From positions 706,001 through 770,000 of the forward strand of contig NZ_CP028083.1 in the NCBI RefSeq assembly GCF_005491425.1: a stretch of 64,000 bases of DNA. The letters are read 5' to 3'. The translations under genes were made by a program, and so were the position numbers. The stretch comes from Lysinibacillus sp. SGAir0095. GTDB taxonomy: Bacteria; Bacillota; Bacilli; Bacillales_A; Planococcaceae. Shown here piece by piece: positions 1-8,537 of this stretch (positions are counted from its first letter, which is position 1; each line of letters opens with the position of its first letter). Below the pieces are notes generated by a model that was not told the origin of the DNA, did no database searches, and saw only the letters and a program-made list of their open reading frames with translations.

Positions 1-106
1 AAGCTTACAGGAATGTAATGTAATTGAAAGCAAATCCGATAGAGTGTAATACAATAATTTGGGAAAATGTAGACAGAAGGTAGTTAGATATTGGAGGAAA
101 CAAACC

Positions 107-652
107 ATGATTAGTTATTTGAATGGAATTTATGAAGAATATAATCGTTATATATATCATTTATGTTTAAAATTAACTCGCAACACAGCAGAAGCTGAGG
201 ATTTAATGCAAGAAGTATGGGTTAAAGTTGTTCGTAATGAAGAACAAGTAGAGAAGGTTGACCACGTAAAAGCATGGCTTACTACAATTACGATGAATAC
301 ATTCCGCGACCGCTATCGCAAGAATGTAAGAAGAAGCAAGTATATGATGAGTCAACCTGAAACATTAGACGTGCCGATTTTAGATTTGGTTCCCAATAAT
401 GATATTTCTACAGAAGAAAAAGTAGAAAAAGAGGTTGTAACGAAGATTGTTCAAGAGAAAATGCAAGAATTAGACGGCATCTACCAAAAAACATTATGGT
501 ATTTCTATGTTGATCAATATTCATTGGCCGAGATTTCAACATTAATGAAGGTATCAATCGGAACAGTAAAATCTCGTTTATTCCGTGCAAAAGCTCGATT
601 AAAAGAAATTTTACTTTCAGATTCATCCCTGCAGGATGTTGTGATGGCATAA
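107..652 (+). CDS. ECF-type RNA polymerase sigma factor (orphan)
   Basis: The 181-residue protein has the two-domain layout of sigma-70 group 4 (ECF) factors. Region 2 lies at about residues 5-75 and includes EDLMQEVWVKV. Region 4 is a C-terminal helix-turn-helix at about 125-172 (SLAEISTLMKVSIGTVKSRL). It should direct core RNA polymerase to a small regulon. I chose the ATG at 107 because GGAGG lies 9 bases upstream; an in-frame TTG at 59 has no comparable site. Unlike most ECF genes it is not followed by an anti-sigma gene: a terminator follows and the next gene is convergent. Its control and targets cannot be read from the sequence. Confidence 0.88.
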   Translation: MISYLNGIYEEYNRYIYHLCLKLTRNTAEAEDLMQEVWVKVVRNEEQVEKVDHVKAWLTTITMNTFRDRYRKNVRRSKYMMSQPETLDVPILDLVPNNDISTEEKVEKEVVTKIVQEKMQELDGIYQKTLWYFYVDQYSLAEISTLMKVSIGTVKSRLFRAKARLKEILLSDSSLQDVVMA

Positions 653-658
653 GATTTA

Positions 659-688
659 GGCTTTCCTTTACGGAGAGTCTTTTTTTTG
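659..688 (+). terminator. Rho-independent terminator of the ECF gene
   Basis: The stem GGCTTTCC/GGAGAGTC with a 5-base loop is followed by a run of eight T, directly after the sigma factor stop codon. Confidence 0.65.
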
Positions 689-695
689 CAATTAA

Positions 696-729
696 AAAGC
701 AAGATGCATTTTTATAGGCATCCTGCTTT
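696..729. terminator. Hairpin between convergent genes, probably bidirectional
   Basis: The arms AAAGCAAGATGC and GCATCCTGCTTT pair with one mismatch. On the minus strand TTTTTAATT follows, so it probably ends the MarR transcript. Confidence 0.6.
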
Positions 730-791
730 ATTTGGATAAATGAAGGGAAGTGTACCTTAAAGCTTCATTCATCTCTTAATCACTTAATTTA

Positions 792-1223
792 TTAATTTCC
801 ATTCACAAGACATTTTTCAAAGATGGTATGTAATGTTTTAATTTCGTCATTTGTGAGCATGCCGAACATTGTGTTAACCATAGCTGATACTTGTGCACGT
901 GATTCTTTTAAGATCTTTTCGCCTTCTGTTGTAATGGCGATTTGTGAAGCGCGGCGGTCAGCATTACTTTGTGTTTTTTCGATAAAGCCGCCATTAATCA
1001 GCTTTGTGGTTAAAACAGTAACACCACCCGTCGTCACTTTTAAGCGTTCAGCAATTGCAGAAGGACGTTTTGGACCTTCTTTTGCCAATAAATCTAAGAG
1101 TAATATATGAGATTTTGAAAATCCTAAAATATTTTGTTGGTTCCACTCATTAGCCCATTTACGCTCCAATGAAGATACAACTTCAAAAAGAGAGGAAAGG
1201 ACTTCATGTCGTTGGTTATCCAT
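792..1223 (-). CDS. MarR family transcriptional regulator
   Basis: A 143-residue winged-helix protein. The recognition region is at about residues 45-80 (RPSAIAERLKVTTGGVTVLT) and the wing follows with the family-typical ADRRASQI. MarR proteins are dimeric repressors that usually respond to phenolics or oxidants. The ATG at 1223 is chosen because GTGGAGC lies about 8 bases upstream; an in-frame ATG at 1268 lacks a site. It lies 76 bp downstream of the Spx-like gene on the same strand with no terminator between, so the two are probably one transcript. The only cysteine is near the C-terminus (about residue 138), so an OhrR-type N-terminal cysteine sensor is absent. Confidence 0.88.
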   Translation of the reverse strand: MDNQRHEVLSSLFEVVSSLERKWANEWNQQNILGFSKSHILLLDLLAKEGPKRPSAIAERLKVTTGGVTVLTTKLINGGFIEKTQSNADRRASQIAITTEGEKILKESRAQVSAMVNTMFGMLTNDEIKTLHTIFEKCLVNGN

Positions 1224-1299
1224 ATGCTCAGCTCCACTTACAAAATTCATTTCGCAGGTCTTGTACATTTACGAAACTTGCTTTCGCTAGCCGATTTGA

Positions 1300-1704
1300 T
1301 TACCCTTGTGCAGCGATTTGTTGCATAGCATTTAACTCGTATGCACGAACTTTACGTGGAATAAAACGGCGAATATCCATTTCGTTGTATCCAACTTGAA
1401 TACGTTTTTCATCAAGCAGTATTGGGCTACGCAACATACGTGGGTATTGCTGAATTAAGTTATATAAATCTTGTATAGATAATTGATCGATATCAATATT
1501 TAAGTTTTTAAAATCATTTGAGTTAGTTGCAATGATTTCATCTGTACCATCTTCAGTCATTCTTAAAATATTTTTAAATTCTGCTAATGTTAAAGGTTGA
1601 GATGTAATACGTTTTTCTGTGAAATTAATTTCATTTTCTTTTAACCATTTAATAGCTTTTCGTGAAGAAGAACAGCTAGATTGCGTATAAATTGTAACTG
1701 TCAT
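1300..1704 (-). CDS. Spx/MgsR-like (ArsC family) regulator with CxxS instead of CxxC
   Basis: The 134-residue protein aligns along its length with Spx, which binds the RNA polymerase alpha subunit C-terminal domain and redirects transcription under thiol stress. Shared blocks include ILRMTEDGTDEII and the C-terminal RFIPRKVR. Differences from Bacillus subtilis Spx (from memory) are clear. The redox switch CxxC reads C11-S-S-S14. The residue matching Arg60 is Asn. The RR pair matching positions 91-92 is RS. Gly52 is kept as Gly53. This is therefore probably a Spx paralogue, not the housekeeping Spx. GGGGAG lies 6 bases before the ATG. The MarR gene follows closely. Confidence 0.85.
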   Translation of the reverse strand: MTVTIYTQSSCSSSRKAIKWLKENEINFTEKRITSQPLTLAEFKNILRMTEDGTDEIIATNSNDFKNLNIDIDQLSIQDLYNLIQQYPRMLRSPILLDEKRIQVGYNEMDIRRFIPRKVRAYELNAMQQIAAQG

Positions 1705-1730
1705 AAAATCTCCCCGCTTTCGTATATTTT

Positions 1731-1800
1731 AAAGTTTCGAAACTTTACTGGTAAGATATTTTTGCTTATATTAATATCTTACTAGTAAGTTAATGGTAAG
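1731..1800. promoter_or_regulatory. Palindrome array upstream of the Spx-like/MarR genes
   Basis: Four symmetric elements sit 27-97 bp before the Spx-like start codon. They are a perfect 16-bp palindrome AAAGTTTCGAAACTTT (1731-1746), TTACTGGTAAG (1745-1755), a perfect CTTACTAGTAAG (1778-1789) and TTAATGGTAAG (1790-1800). TTAC-N-GTAA dyads are typical of winged-helix (MarR or DUF24) operators. Autoregulation by the downstream MarR protein is inference. The remaining gap up to 2042 shows nothing recognisable. Confidence 0.5.
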
Positions 1801-2042
1801 TCAATAGCAATTTTTGTTTTCTATAAGTGAGCTTATTACATTTAATTAATAACCGTTTTTCTATAAATATATACGTCTTAAAAGAAAAAAAGTTTCATTT
1901 ATTTGCATTTATCATTTGAAAATGCTAATTTTAAATATTTATTTTGAATGCCGAAGAATCTCGAAAAGTTGAATTTGGTATTTTGATAGAATTCGAATGG
2001 AAAAGTAATATAAGAGGAAAGGAGATGGAGTGAGGTGAGGGA

Positions 2043-2294
2043 GTGAAAATTAGATCGGTGGAATGTAGAAGTGCAGTACTCATGTGGGAAAGACATGCGC
2101 CAGAGTCGATTCCTTTGTTGGAAGCTCTACTAAGAAGATTACCTTTAAAGGAGACGGATTTTTTTAAAGAGAAATTGCGGCGCCTCATTTCGATAATCTC
2201 GCAAACCGCATATTTTTATCAAAAAGTTCCCCCTCAAATCTTATCGACAAAAAAAAACGGATTGAGCCCCGAAAAGCTCCATCCGCGTTCATAG
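2043..2294 (+). CDS. Hypothetical protein, possibly the N-terminal remnant of a NERD-domain protein
   Basis: An 83-codon frame starts at GTG behind a GGTGAGGGA-like site. The segment LLEALLRRLPLKETDFFKEKLRR resembles the start of Bacillus NERD (nuclease-related) proteins, recalled from memory. The similarity stops after about residue 47, and the frame then runs into the terminator of the convergent ABC-F gene. It may be a decayed fragment, or not coding at all. Confidence 0.28.
   Translation: MKIRSVECRSAVLMWERHAPESIPLLEALLRRLPLKETDFFKEKLRRLISIISQTAYFYQKVPPQILSTKKNGLSPEKLHPRS
2250..2285 (-). terminator. Terminator of the ABC-F gene
   Basis: On the minus strand the arms CGGATGGAGC/GCTCAATCCG (one mismatch) are followed by a run of T. 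Confidence 0.8.
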
Positions 2295-2303
2295 ACAATA
2301 ATC

Positions 2304-3872
2304 TTATAAATCTGTTTTTCCTGTTGTAAACCAGTCTTGTACGTTCCATACTTTCGTTACTAGACCATCGTAGAATTCAGGTTCGTGGGATACCAAGACG
2401 ATTGTGCCTTTGAATTGCTGCATGGCACGCTTTAACTCTGCTTTTGCATCCACATCTAAGTGGTTTGTTGGCTCGTCAAAAATTAACCAGTTTGTTTCAT
2501 CCATCATCAGTTTGCAAAGGCGTACTTTCGCTTGTTCGCCACCCGATAGAGAGTTTAAGGGACGTGTAATATGATCTGTTTTCAGACCGGCACGTGCTAA
2601 GGCAGCACGAACCTGTGCTTGTTCCATTGAAGGGAAGGCGTTCCATACATCATCAATCGGTGTAATTTTATCGGCCTTTACTTCTTGTTCAAAGTAAGAA
2701 GGTTCCAAATAGTCACCAAGAATTACGCTACCATCAAGTGGTCTCACTTTCCCAAGCATCGTTTTAAGAAGGGTGGATTTACCGACACCGTTCATACCGA
2801 CAAGGGCAATTTTTTCACCGCGTTCAATCATAAATGAAAGAGGTGGCAGTAATGGTTTTTCCTTATCGTATCCGATTACCAGATTTTCAGCCTCCACTAC
2901 ATAACGGCTTGGGGTACGGGCTTCTTTAAAGCTGAACTCAGGTTTCACGGCTGTTTCAGGACGGTCAATTCGTTCTAAACGGTCAAGCTGCTTCGCACGA
3001 GACTTCGCACGGCCTGTTGTGGAATAACGTGCTTTATTTTTTGCAATGAAATCTTCTTGCTTTTTAATAAACTCTTGTTGCTTTTCGTAAGCGTCAATAT
3101 GCTGACGTTTATTGATTTCGGCAAGCTCTAAAAATTTCTCGTAAGTTGCTGTGTAGCGTGTTAGCTTAGAGAATTCAAGTTGGAAGATTACATCCACTGT
3201 TTCATTCATAAACTCGGTGTCATGAGAAATTAGTAAAAAGGCATGTGGATAGTTTTTAAGATAGTTTTTCAACCAAGTAACATGCTCTTCATCTAAATAG
3301 TTTGTTGGCTCATCCAGCAACAACACTTTTGGTTTTTCCAATAATAGCTTAGCTAATAAAACCTTTGTACGCTGACCACCAGAAAGGGCGGCCACGTCTC
3401 GCTCAAGTCCGATGGCATCTAGACCAAGACCACGAGCAACCTCTTCAATTTTGATATCTAATGAATAAAAGTCTCCAGCATCTAACGCATCTTGTACTTC
3501 TGCCATTTGCTCAAGCAATTCTTCTAATTCCTCGGGTGTTGCGTCACCCATTTTATTTGCAATTTCATTTAACTCTTCTTCCTTTTTATAAAGAGGAAGG
3601 AAGGCATCACGTAATGCATCGCGCATTGTGCGGCCCGCTGTTAATACTGTATGCTGGTCCAAATAGCCATAATGTGTACCTGGAAGCCATTCTACACGGC
3701 CGGTATCATGAATTGTTTGCCCTGTAATGATGCCCATTAGCGTTGATTTTCCAACACCATTTGCACCAACTAAACCTATATGATCGCCTTCAACCAGGCG
3801 GAATGAAACATCCTTAAAAAGGGTGCGATCACCAAAGGAATGACCTAAATTTTCAACTGTTAATATTGCCAT
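2304..3872 (-). CDS. ABC-F family ATPase (YfmM-like), ribosome-associated
   Basis: The 522-residue protein has two fused ABC ATPase domains and no membrane segment, the ABC-F plan. The first has Walker A GANGVGKST (about 36-44) and signature LSGGQRTK. The second has Walker A GMNGVGKST (about 356) and signature LSGGEQAK. The charged linker between them (about 240-310, rich in K, R and E) is the P-site tRNA-interaction motif region. ABC-F proteins act on ribosomes as translation factors or antibiotic-protection factors. Length and N-terminal sequence suggest the YfmM subgroup, from memory. GGAGG precedes the ATG. A housekeeping role is more likely than drug resistance. Confidence 0.9.
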   Translation of the reverse strand: MAILTVENLGHSFGDRTLFKDVSFRLVEGDHIGLVGANGVGKSTLMGIITGQTIHDTGRVEWLPGTHYGYLDQHTVLTAGRTMRDALRDAFLPLYKKEEELNEIANKMGDATPEELEELLEQMAEVQDALDAGDFYSLDIKIEEVARGLGLDAIGLERDVAALSGGQRTKVLLAKLLLEKPKVLLLDEPTNYLDEEHVTWLKNYLKNYPHAFLLISHDTEFMNETVDVIFQLEFSKLTRYTATYEKFLELAEINKRQHIDAYEKQQEFIKKQEDFIAKNKARYSTTGRAKSRAKQLDRLERIDRPETAVKPEFSFKEARTPSRYVVEAENLVIGYDKEKPLLPPLSFMIERGEKIALVGMNGVGKSTLLKTMLGKVRPLDGSVILGDYLEPSYFEQEVKADKITPIDDVWNAFPSMEQAQVRAALARAGLKTDHITRPLNSLSGGEQAKVRLCKLMMDETNWLIFDEPTNHLDVDAKAELKRAMQQFKGTIVLVSHEPEFYDGLVTKVWNVQDWFTTGKTDL

Positions 3873-3992
3873 AACGATTTCCTCCGATAATTAATTTCTA
3901 CCTAATGCATAAATTGTCATGTATCCCTAGAAAAACATGACTCGACTGTAGGCCATTAGTGGATTTTTTCCTATTTAACCTTTCATCTCCGC

Positions 3993-4025
3993 AAAAAAAC
4001 TCGCGGGCTACGACAACGCCGCGAG
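3993..4025 (-). terminator. Terminator overlapping the end of the SE1832 gene
   Basis: On the minus strand CTCGCGG and CCCGCGAG pair across an 11-12-base loop, followed by seven T. The left arm lies within the last codons of the gene. Confidence 0.75.
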
Positions 4026-4196
4026 CTGTTTGTTCAGTTGGGCAAGTTGTTTTTCCATGTTGGAAAGGCGCTCTTCTGCTTTGGCAACAGAATCAGCATG
4101 ACCCGTACTTTCAAGCTTTTCGATATCACCCTGAAGATTAATATAATCCATTTTTAACTCTGCAATTTGTTGTTGAAGCTCTGATTTCGTAGCCAT
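4008..4196 (-). CDS. SE1832 family small coiled-coil protein
   Basis: The 62-residue protein is almost wholly a charged amphipathic helix with heptad-like spacing. Its core LKMDYINLQGDIEKLESTGH is the recognisable signature of the SE1832 family, a short conserved Bacillales protein of unknown function. I start at the ATG at 4196 because AAGGAGCG lies 9 bases upstream; the longer frame has no such site. It is transcribed toward the ABC-F gene, with a terminator between. Confidence 0.82.
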   Translation of the reverse strand: MATKSELQQQIAELKMDYINLQGDIEKLESTGHADSVAKAEERLSNMEKQLAQLNKQLAALS

Positions 4197-4324
4197 AGTT
4201 TGAACGCTCCTTATTCGATAAGTACAAAAACTTATGAACATTGTATCATAGGAAGCTGTACTTTTTCATTAATAATAGAAATCCAGCTTTTACTAAAATT
4301 CCATCACCTCATTTCTAAATAAGG

Positions 4325-4366
4325 AAAAGCACTTCAAACGATTGAATACTCGTCCAAAGTGCTTTT
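4325..4366 (-). terminator. Terminator of the PseG-like gene
   Basis: The arms AAAAGCACTT/AAGTGCTTTT are separated by about 20 bases, with T-rich flanks, just downstream of the minus-strand stop codon. Confidence 0.6.
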
Positions 4367-4387
4367 ATCTAATCAGACTTTGATTTT

Positions 4388-5437
4388 CTACAATGACACC
4401 ATATTATGGCGTTCATAGGCAAAGTCTAAAATAAGTGACTTAATCACATCGTTATTATCTTGGATTTCAAGTTCGAATTGCTTGCGTACAGCCCGTTCAC
4501 GTCTTGCTTCATGCAAAAGCATTTCCATTACGGCATTTTGGATATTGGATTGTTTCATTTTGCGACCTAAGCCTAGGTGGATAAATCCGTTGTGCTCTCT
4601 AGGAAAAGCGTTGTTTAGTTCACGTTCATTTTGTGCAGCTGTAATGCAAGGAATACCCACAGTAGCCACTTTGTATGGAGTGTAGTTTGCATTACAAATG
4701 ATGATATCGGCCTCAGGTAGAAGCTTTTCTAGGGCATGGTCATCTTTTAATATTTTCGTATTCCGGCGGCTGAGCACCATCATCTGTAAATCTTCAATTG
4801 AATGCTTGTACTCGCGATCAATAGCAACCGTCACTCGTAATGGAATTTGTAGCTGAGTTAAATGGCGTAAAGTTCGATAGGTTAAATTGTTTTCATCACC
4901 ATCTTCATAGGCAACAACAATATGTGGTGGATTGGATAGTTCATTTGAAACCCGTTCATTTGCAATGGTTTTAAGAGATTCCTTCACAGCAAACGCGAAG
5001 CTCCCAGATAGGATATTTTGGGCAGTATTTTCCCTTACTTCTTCAAAGAGAGCAAGGATATTGCAATCTGCCAGAAGCGCCCCTTCACCAAAGTCATCAA
5101 AATGGATAATGGTTTTACAGAAGGGTCTTAATTGTTCAATTTGCTCAACGAGTGTGTCTTTACCATCCTGAATGATTAGATCTGGTTCAAGATTGCGAAT
5201 CTGTGTTTTTAATTCAGTATAGTTATCAAATAGAATAGGAGAAAGTTGTTCGTCGGTAAAAATTTCAATAGCTTCTTGTCCATCCTGTTTTAAAAAAATA
5301 TAAACACTCTCTTCATCTTTTAAAAGCTTGGCTAGTATTGCTACTCGCTCAAGTGGGTAGTATCCTTTTACAGCACTATGCTCAACAATAAAGGCAATTT
5401 TCTTTTTTAAAGAAGGTACACTTAGTTCATTCTGCAT
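4388..5437 (-). CDS. PseG/SpsG-like GT-B fold protein
   Basis: The 349-residue soluble protein has two Rossmann-like halves resembling PseG, SpsG and MurG-type proteins. The N-terminal half begins KKIAFIVEHSAVKGYYPLERV and carries IIHFDDFGEGALLADCNI. The C-terminal half has an EADIIICNANYTPYKVATVGIPCI block that matches the sugar-nucleotide site region of the fold. Relatives hydrolyse UDP-sugars in pseudaminic acid synthesis or work on spore-coat polysaccharide. No other sugar genes flank it, so the substrate cannot be named. AAAGGAT precedes the ATG. The fold call is firmer than the function. Confidence 0.65.
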   Translation of the reverse strand: MQNELSVPSLKKKIAFIVEHSAVKGYYPLERVAILAKLLKDEESVYIFLKQDGQEAIEIFTDEQLSPILFDNYTELKTQIRNLEPDLIIQDGKDTLVEQIEQLRPFCKTIIHFDDFGEGALLADCNILALFEEVRENTAQNILSGSFAFAVKESLKTIANERVSNELSNPPHIVVAYEDGDENNLTYRTLRHLTQLQIPLRVTVAIDREYKHSIEDLQMMVLSRRNTKILKDDHALEKLLPEADIIICNANYTPYKVATVGIPCITAAQNERELNNAFPREHNGFIHLGLGRKMKQSNIQNAVMEMLLHEARRERAVRKQFELEIQDNNDVIKSLILDFAYERHNMVSL

Positions 5438-5589
5438 ATAATCCCATCCTTTCCCAGCTACTAATTAAATTATGGTGAAAAATTTGAAAGTATGTGTGAA
5501 AATTAACAATAGAGTCATTGCAAAGAGGTTACTAGATTTTCAATTTTATGCACTAACATAGAGAAAGATGATAGGAAGTGAAAGAAAAA

Positions 5590-6402
5590 ATGGAAATGCG
5601 TTCGGCTATTGTCGTTGGGGGAACCGGTTTAGTAGGATTGAACCTAGTAAAATTATTATGTGATAGTGAAGAATATGTATCTATCACCGTAATTGCTCGA
5701 AGTAAACTAACATTCAATCATCCAAAATTAACTGTGATAATACGTTCTTTTAATGAATTAGAAGAAAAGGATATTGGGTTTGCCCATGAAATTTTTTGCT
5801 GTTTAGGGACAACAATTAAAAAAGCGGGGTCTCGTGAAGAATTCGAAAAAGTAGATGTAGAATATCCACTGCAAGTCGCATCATTAGCTAAGAAGTGCGG
5901 CATTATGCATTTCATCATTATTTCAGCGATGGGAGCAAACGAAAAATCGAGCGTATACTACAATCGAGTGAAAGGGAAACTCGAAAAGGAATTAGTCGCA
6001 TTAGAGCTTCCGCAAGTATCCATTGTAAGACCATCTTTACTAGTTGGGGAACGAAATGAGTTTCGATTTGGAGAGAAGATGGGGGAATGGGTGTTAAAGG
6101 TTTTAAATCCGTTACTTATAGGACCGATGAAAAAATACCGTTCGATTGAAGCGACACAGCTAGCATTGGCTATGAAGGTCATTGCTTTCTTCGGTAAAAA
6201 ATCTCCGGTAACGATTTATAATTCAGCTCAGCTTGCAGATTTAAAAATGCCTGAGGTAAAAGAAGATGAGCCCATTTCTCGTGAAGAGCTATTTAATTGG
6301 GATAAATTCCAAAAAGAAGAGGTAACCCTAATCGATGAAGAAGTGGTGTTTAACCGTCAGAAGCTTCCGGCGGTAAAAGAAAAAAATGAAACTGAACAAT
6401 AA
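5590..6402 (+). CDS. Atypical short-chain dehydrogenase/NAD(P)-binding protein (HTATIP2/YraR-like)
   Basis: The 270-residue protein opens with a Rossmann dinucleotide-binding motif VVGGTGLVGLNLVKLL. It continues with FCCLGTTIKKAGS and FIIISAMGANEKSSVYYNRVKGKLEKEL, where Y and K of YNRVKG take the SDR catalytic positions. This arrangement is that of atypical SDR proteins such as HTATIP2, YraR and other NmrA-like sensors. Some are redox sensors rather than enzymes. ATG 5590 is preferred (AGGAAG about 10 bases upstream) over the GTG at 5578, which overlaps that site. It is monocistronic with its own terminator. Substrate unknown. Confidence 0.72.
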   Translation: MEMRSAIVVGGTGLVGLNLVKLLCDSEEYVSITVIARSKLTFNHPKLTVIIRSFNELEEKDIGFAHEIFCCLGTTIKKAGSREEFEKVDVEYPLQVASLAKKCGIMHFIIISAMGANEKSSVYYNRVKGKLEKELVALELPQVSIVRPSLLVGERNEFRFGEKMGEWVLKVLNPLLIGPMKKYRSIEATQLALAMKVIAFFGKKSPVTIYNSAQLADLKMPEVKEDEPISREELFNWDKFQKEEVTLIDEEVVFNRQKLPAVKEKNETEQ

Positions 6403-6427
6403 AATAGTGAATTGGGAATGAAAGAAC

Positions 6428-6467
6428 GTCCTCAGCAAATACTACATCTAGCGGGAGGACTTTTTTA
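6428..6467 (+). terminator. Terminator of the SDR gene
   Basis: GTCCTC and GAGGAC pair across about 21 bases, followed by TTTTTTATTTT. Confidence 0.65.
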
Positions 6468-6607
6468 TTTTCAGGTAATCCCTCTTGCTATAAGGTTTAA
6501 CGAAAGGCAAGGACTCTATTCTAAAAAGTAACGAGTTGACTGGCCGATTTTGGGACATGTTAAATACTGTTTTTGTATTTACTAAATCGTTTTAAAGGGG
6601 TAGTACG

Positions 6608-8446
6608 ATGCTTGATTCAATACTATTTCAAATAGTTGCTATTGTAGGACTGGGAATTTTGTCACAATGGCTTGCTTGGCGGTTTAGACTTCCTGCCATT
6701 GTAGTGATGTCGCTTGTTGGATTAATTGTCGGTCCGTTCTTGGGATTATTTAATCCTAAAGAAAGTTTTGGAGAAATCTTTAATCCAATTGTTTCGCTAG
6801 CTGTAGCAATTATTTTATTTGAAGGCAGTTTAAGCTTAGATATTCGAGAAATGAAGGATTCCAGACGAGCGATTTTTAGAATATCCACAATAGGTTCTTT
6901 GATAGCTTGGATTGCTGGATCCTTTGCAGCACACTATTTAGCTGGTATCTCGTTAGATGTTGCTTTTATCATTGGTGGGATATTTATCGTCACTGGACCT
7001 ACTGTGATTATGCCGTTATTGCGACAAGCAAAATTGAAAGAAAGACCTTCCACTATCTTAAAATGGGAAGGGATCGTCGTAGACCCATTTGGGGCACTGG
7101 TTGCCTTATTTGCCTTACAAGTTGTCTTATGGACAAGTGATAAAATCACAGGCAACTCCCTATTGCTGTTCTTTGGTGCCTCTATTCTTTCAGCTCTATT
7201 TGGGGCAGCAGCGGGATTTCTACTTGGAAAATTATTAGAGCATGGATATATTCCGGAGTTTTTAAAATCCCCGATAGTATTAGTTAGTGTACTTTTGGTA
7301 TTTGTGCTATCTGACACGATTATGCATGAAACTGGATTACTTGCAGTTACTGCAATGGGAATCATCATGGCCAATATGCATCTAACAAGCTTGAGGGACT
7401 TATTGCATTTTAAGGAAAATATTTCGGTTCTTATGATTTCTGGCTTATTCATTATGCTGACTGCCTCTTTATCCATGGATACGTTGAAAGATATTTTGAG
7501 TTGGAATATGTTGTTATTTGTACTGGCAATGCTATTTATTGTACGCCCGGTATCAATTTGGCTTTCAACAATTGGTGTAGACTTAACTAAGCAAGAACGA
7601 ATTTTAATTGGATGGATTGCGCCAAGAGGGATTGTAGCACTAACTGTTTCGGGGTTCTTTGCCGGTGTACTACGCGAGGAAGGTTTTAAAGACGCAGATA
7701 TTATTACGGCTTTAACACTTGCTCTTGTTTTTGCAACGGTTTTGGCACACGGCTTTTCAATTAGCTGGCTTGCGAGGAAACTAGGGCTTCGTGCAACTGA
7801 TGAAGCTGGGGTGATGATTGCCGGAGGAAGTCCATTTAGTGCAGTATTTGGTGAAGCCCTACAAAGCTTTAATAAGCCTGTTTTAATAATAGACCGCTCA
7901 TGGGGATCCTTAAGCCAAGCTCGCCATATGGGTCTACGGACAGAAGTTGGGGATATTTTAAGTGAGAATACAGAATATCATGTTGATTTAACGCCTTATG
8001 AAATTTTAATTGCGACAACCGAGGACGATGCTTATAATGCTTTGATTTGCCAACATTTTGTACCACATTTAGGGCGGGAACATATCTTTCAAACACCAAG
8101 TCATTCTGGAGATCCAAGTGGCTATAGTAAGTCGATTGGTGGAAAGAGACTGTTTGACGAGGAGTATGATATTCATATGTTAAACCGTTTTATAGAGGAA
8201 GGTTACAGGATTCGAAAAACACAACTAACCGATCAATATACATTAGGAGATTTTATTAATGATAATGATCATAAAACCATTCCACTATTCGCAGTGGATA
8301 GTGAGAATAATTTAGTCTTTTTGGCAAACGCAAAAAAACGCTCCTTTGATGTTGGAACAACGATTGTTAGTCTGACTTCACCAACTCGAATGATGGAAAG
8401 AGCAATGGAGAAGGCGATGAATATCGAAAATCCGCCAAAAGGCTGA
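6608..8446 (+). CDS. CPA1 family cation:proton antiporter with cytoplasmic TrkA-like domain
   Basis: The 612-residue protein has about 12 hydrophobic segments in residues 1-390. A CPA1 core is recognisable (ILFEGSLSLDIREMK, TGPTVIMPLLR, GIVVDPFGALVAL). The ion-binding Asp is probably in VDPFG, and the later WIAPRGIVAL is also family-typical. Residues from about 395 to 612 are soluble: a nucleotide-binding TrkA-N-like fold (VMIAGGSPFSAVFGEAL) and a TrkA-C-like end. NhaP/NhaK-type proteins with such tails exchange Na+ or K+ for H+ under ligand control. It follows a 205-bp gap and is transcribed alone or with the next gene (91 bp on). Confidence 0.88.
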   Translation: MLDSILFQIVAIVGLGILSQWLAWRFRLPAIVVMSLVGLIVGPFLGLFNPKESFGEIFNPIVSLAVAIILFEGSLSLDIREMKDSRRAIFRISTIGSLIAWIAGSFAAHYLAGISLDVAFIIGGIFIVTGPTVIMPLLRQAKLKERPSTILKWEGIVVDPFGALVALFALQVVLWTSDKITGNSLLLFFGASILSALFGAAAGFLLGKLLEHGYIPEFLKSPIVLVSVLLVFVLSDTIMHETGLLAVTAMGIIMANMHLTSLRDLLHFKENISVLMISGLFIMLTASLSMDTLKDILSWNMLLFVLAMLFIVRPVSIWLSTIGVDLTKQERILIGWIAPRGIVALTVSGFFAGVLREEGFKDADIITALTLALVFATVLAHGFSISWLARKLGLRATDEAGVMIAGGSPFSAVFGEALQSFNKPVLIIDRSWGSLSQARHMGLRTEVGDILSENTEYHVDLTPYEILIATTEDDAYNALICQHFVPHLGREHIFQTPSHSGDPSGYSKSIGGKRLFDEEYDIHMLNRFIEEGYRIRKTQLTDQYTLGDFINDNDHKTIPLFAVDSENNLVFLANAKKRSFDVGTTIVSLTSPTRMMERAMEKAMNIENPPKG

Positions 8447-8537
8447 AATTTAATTAATCTTAATCGGTTCCCTATTCCACTTCAATCGCATCTGTTAAAA
8501 TAACGGGTGGAAATAAAAAGGTGGAGGATATAAAAAA

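Noticed and set aside
6934..7476. 180-codon open frame opposite the cation:proton antiporter gene
   Set aside because: It is an antisense shadow of membrane-helix codons, with no start signals.
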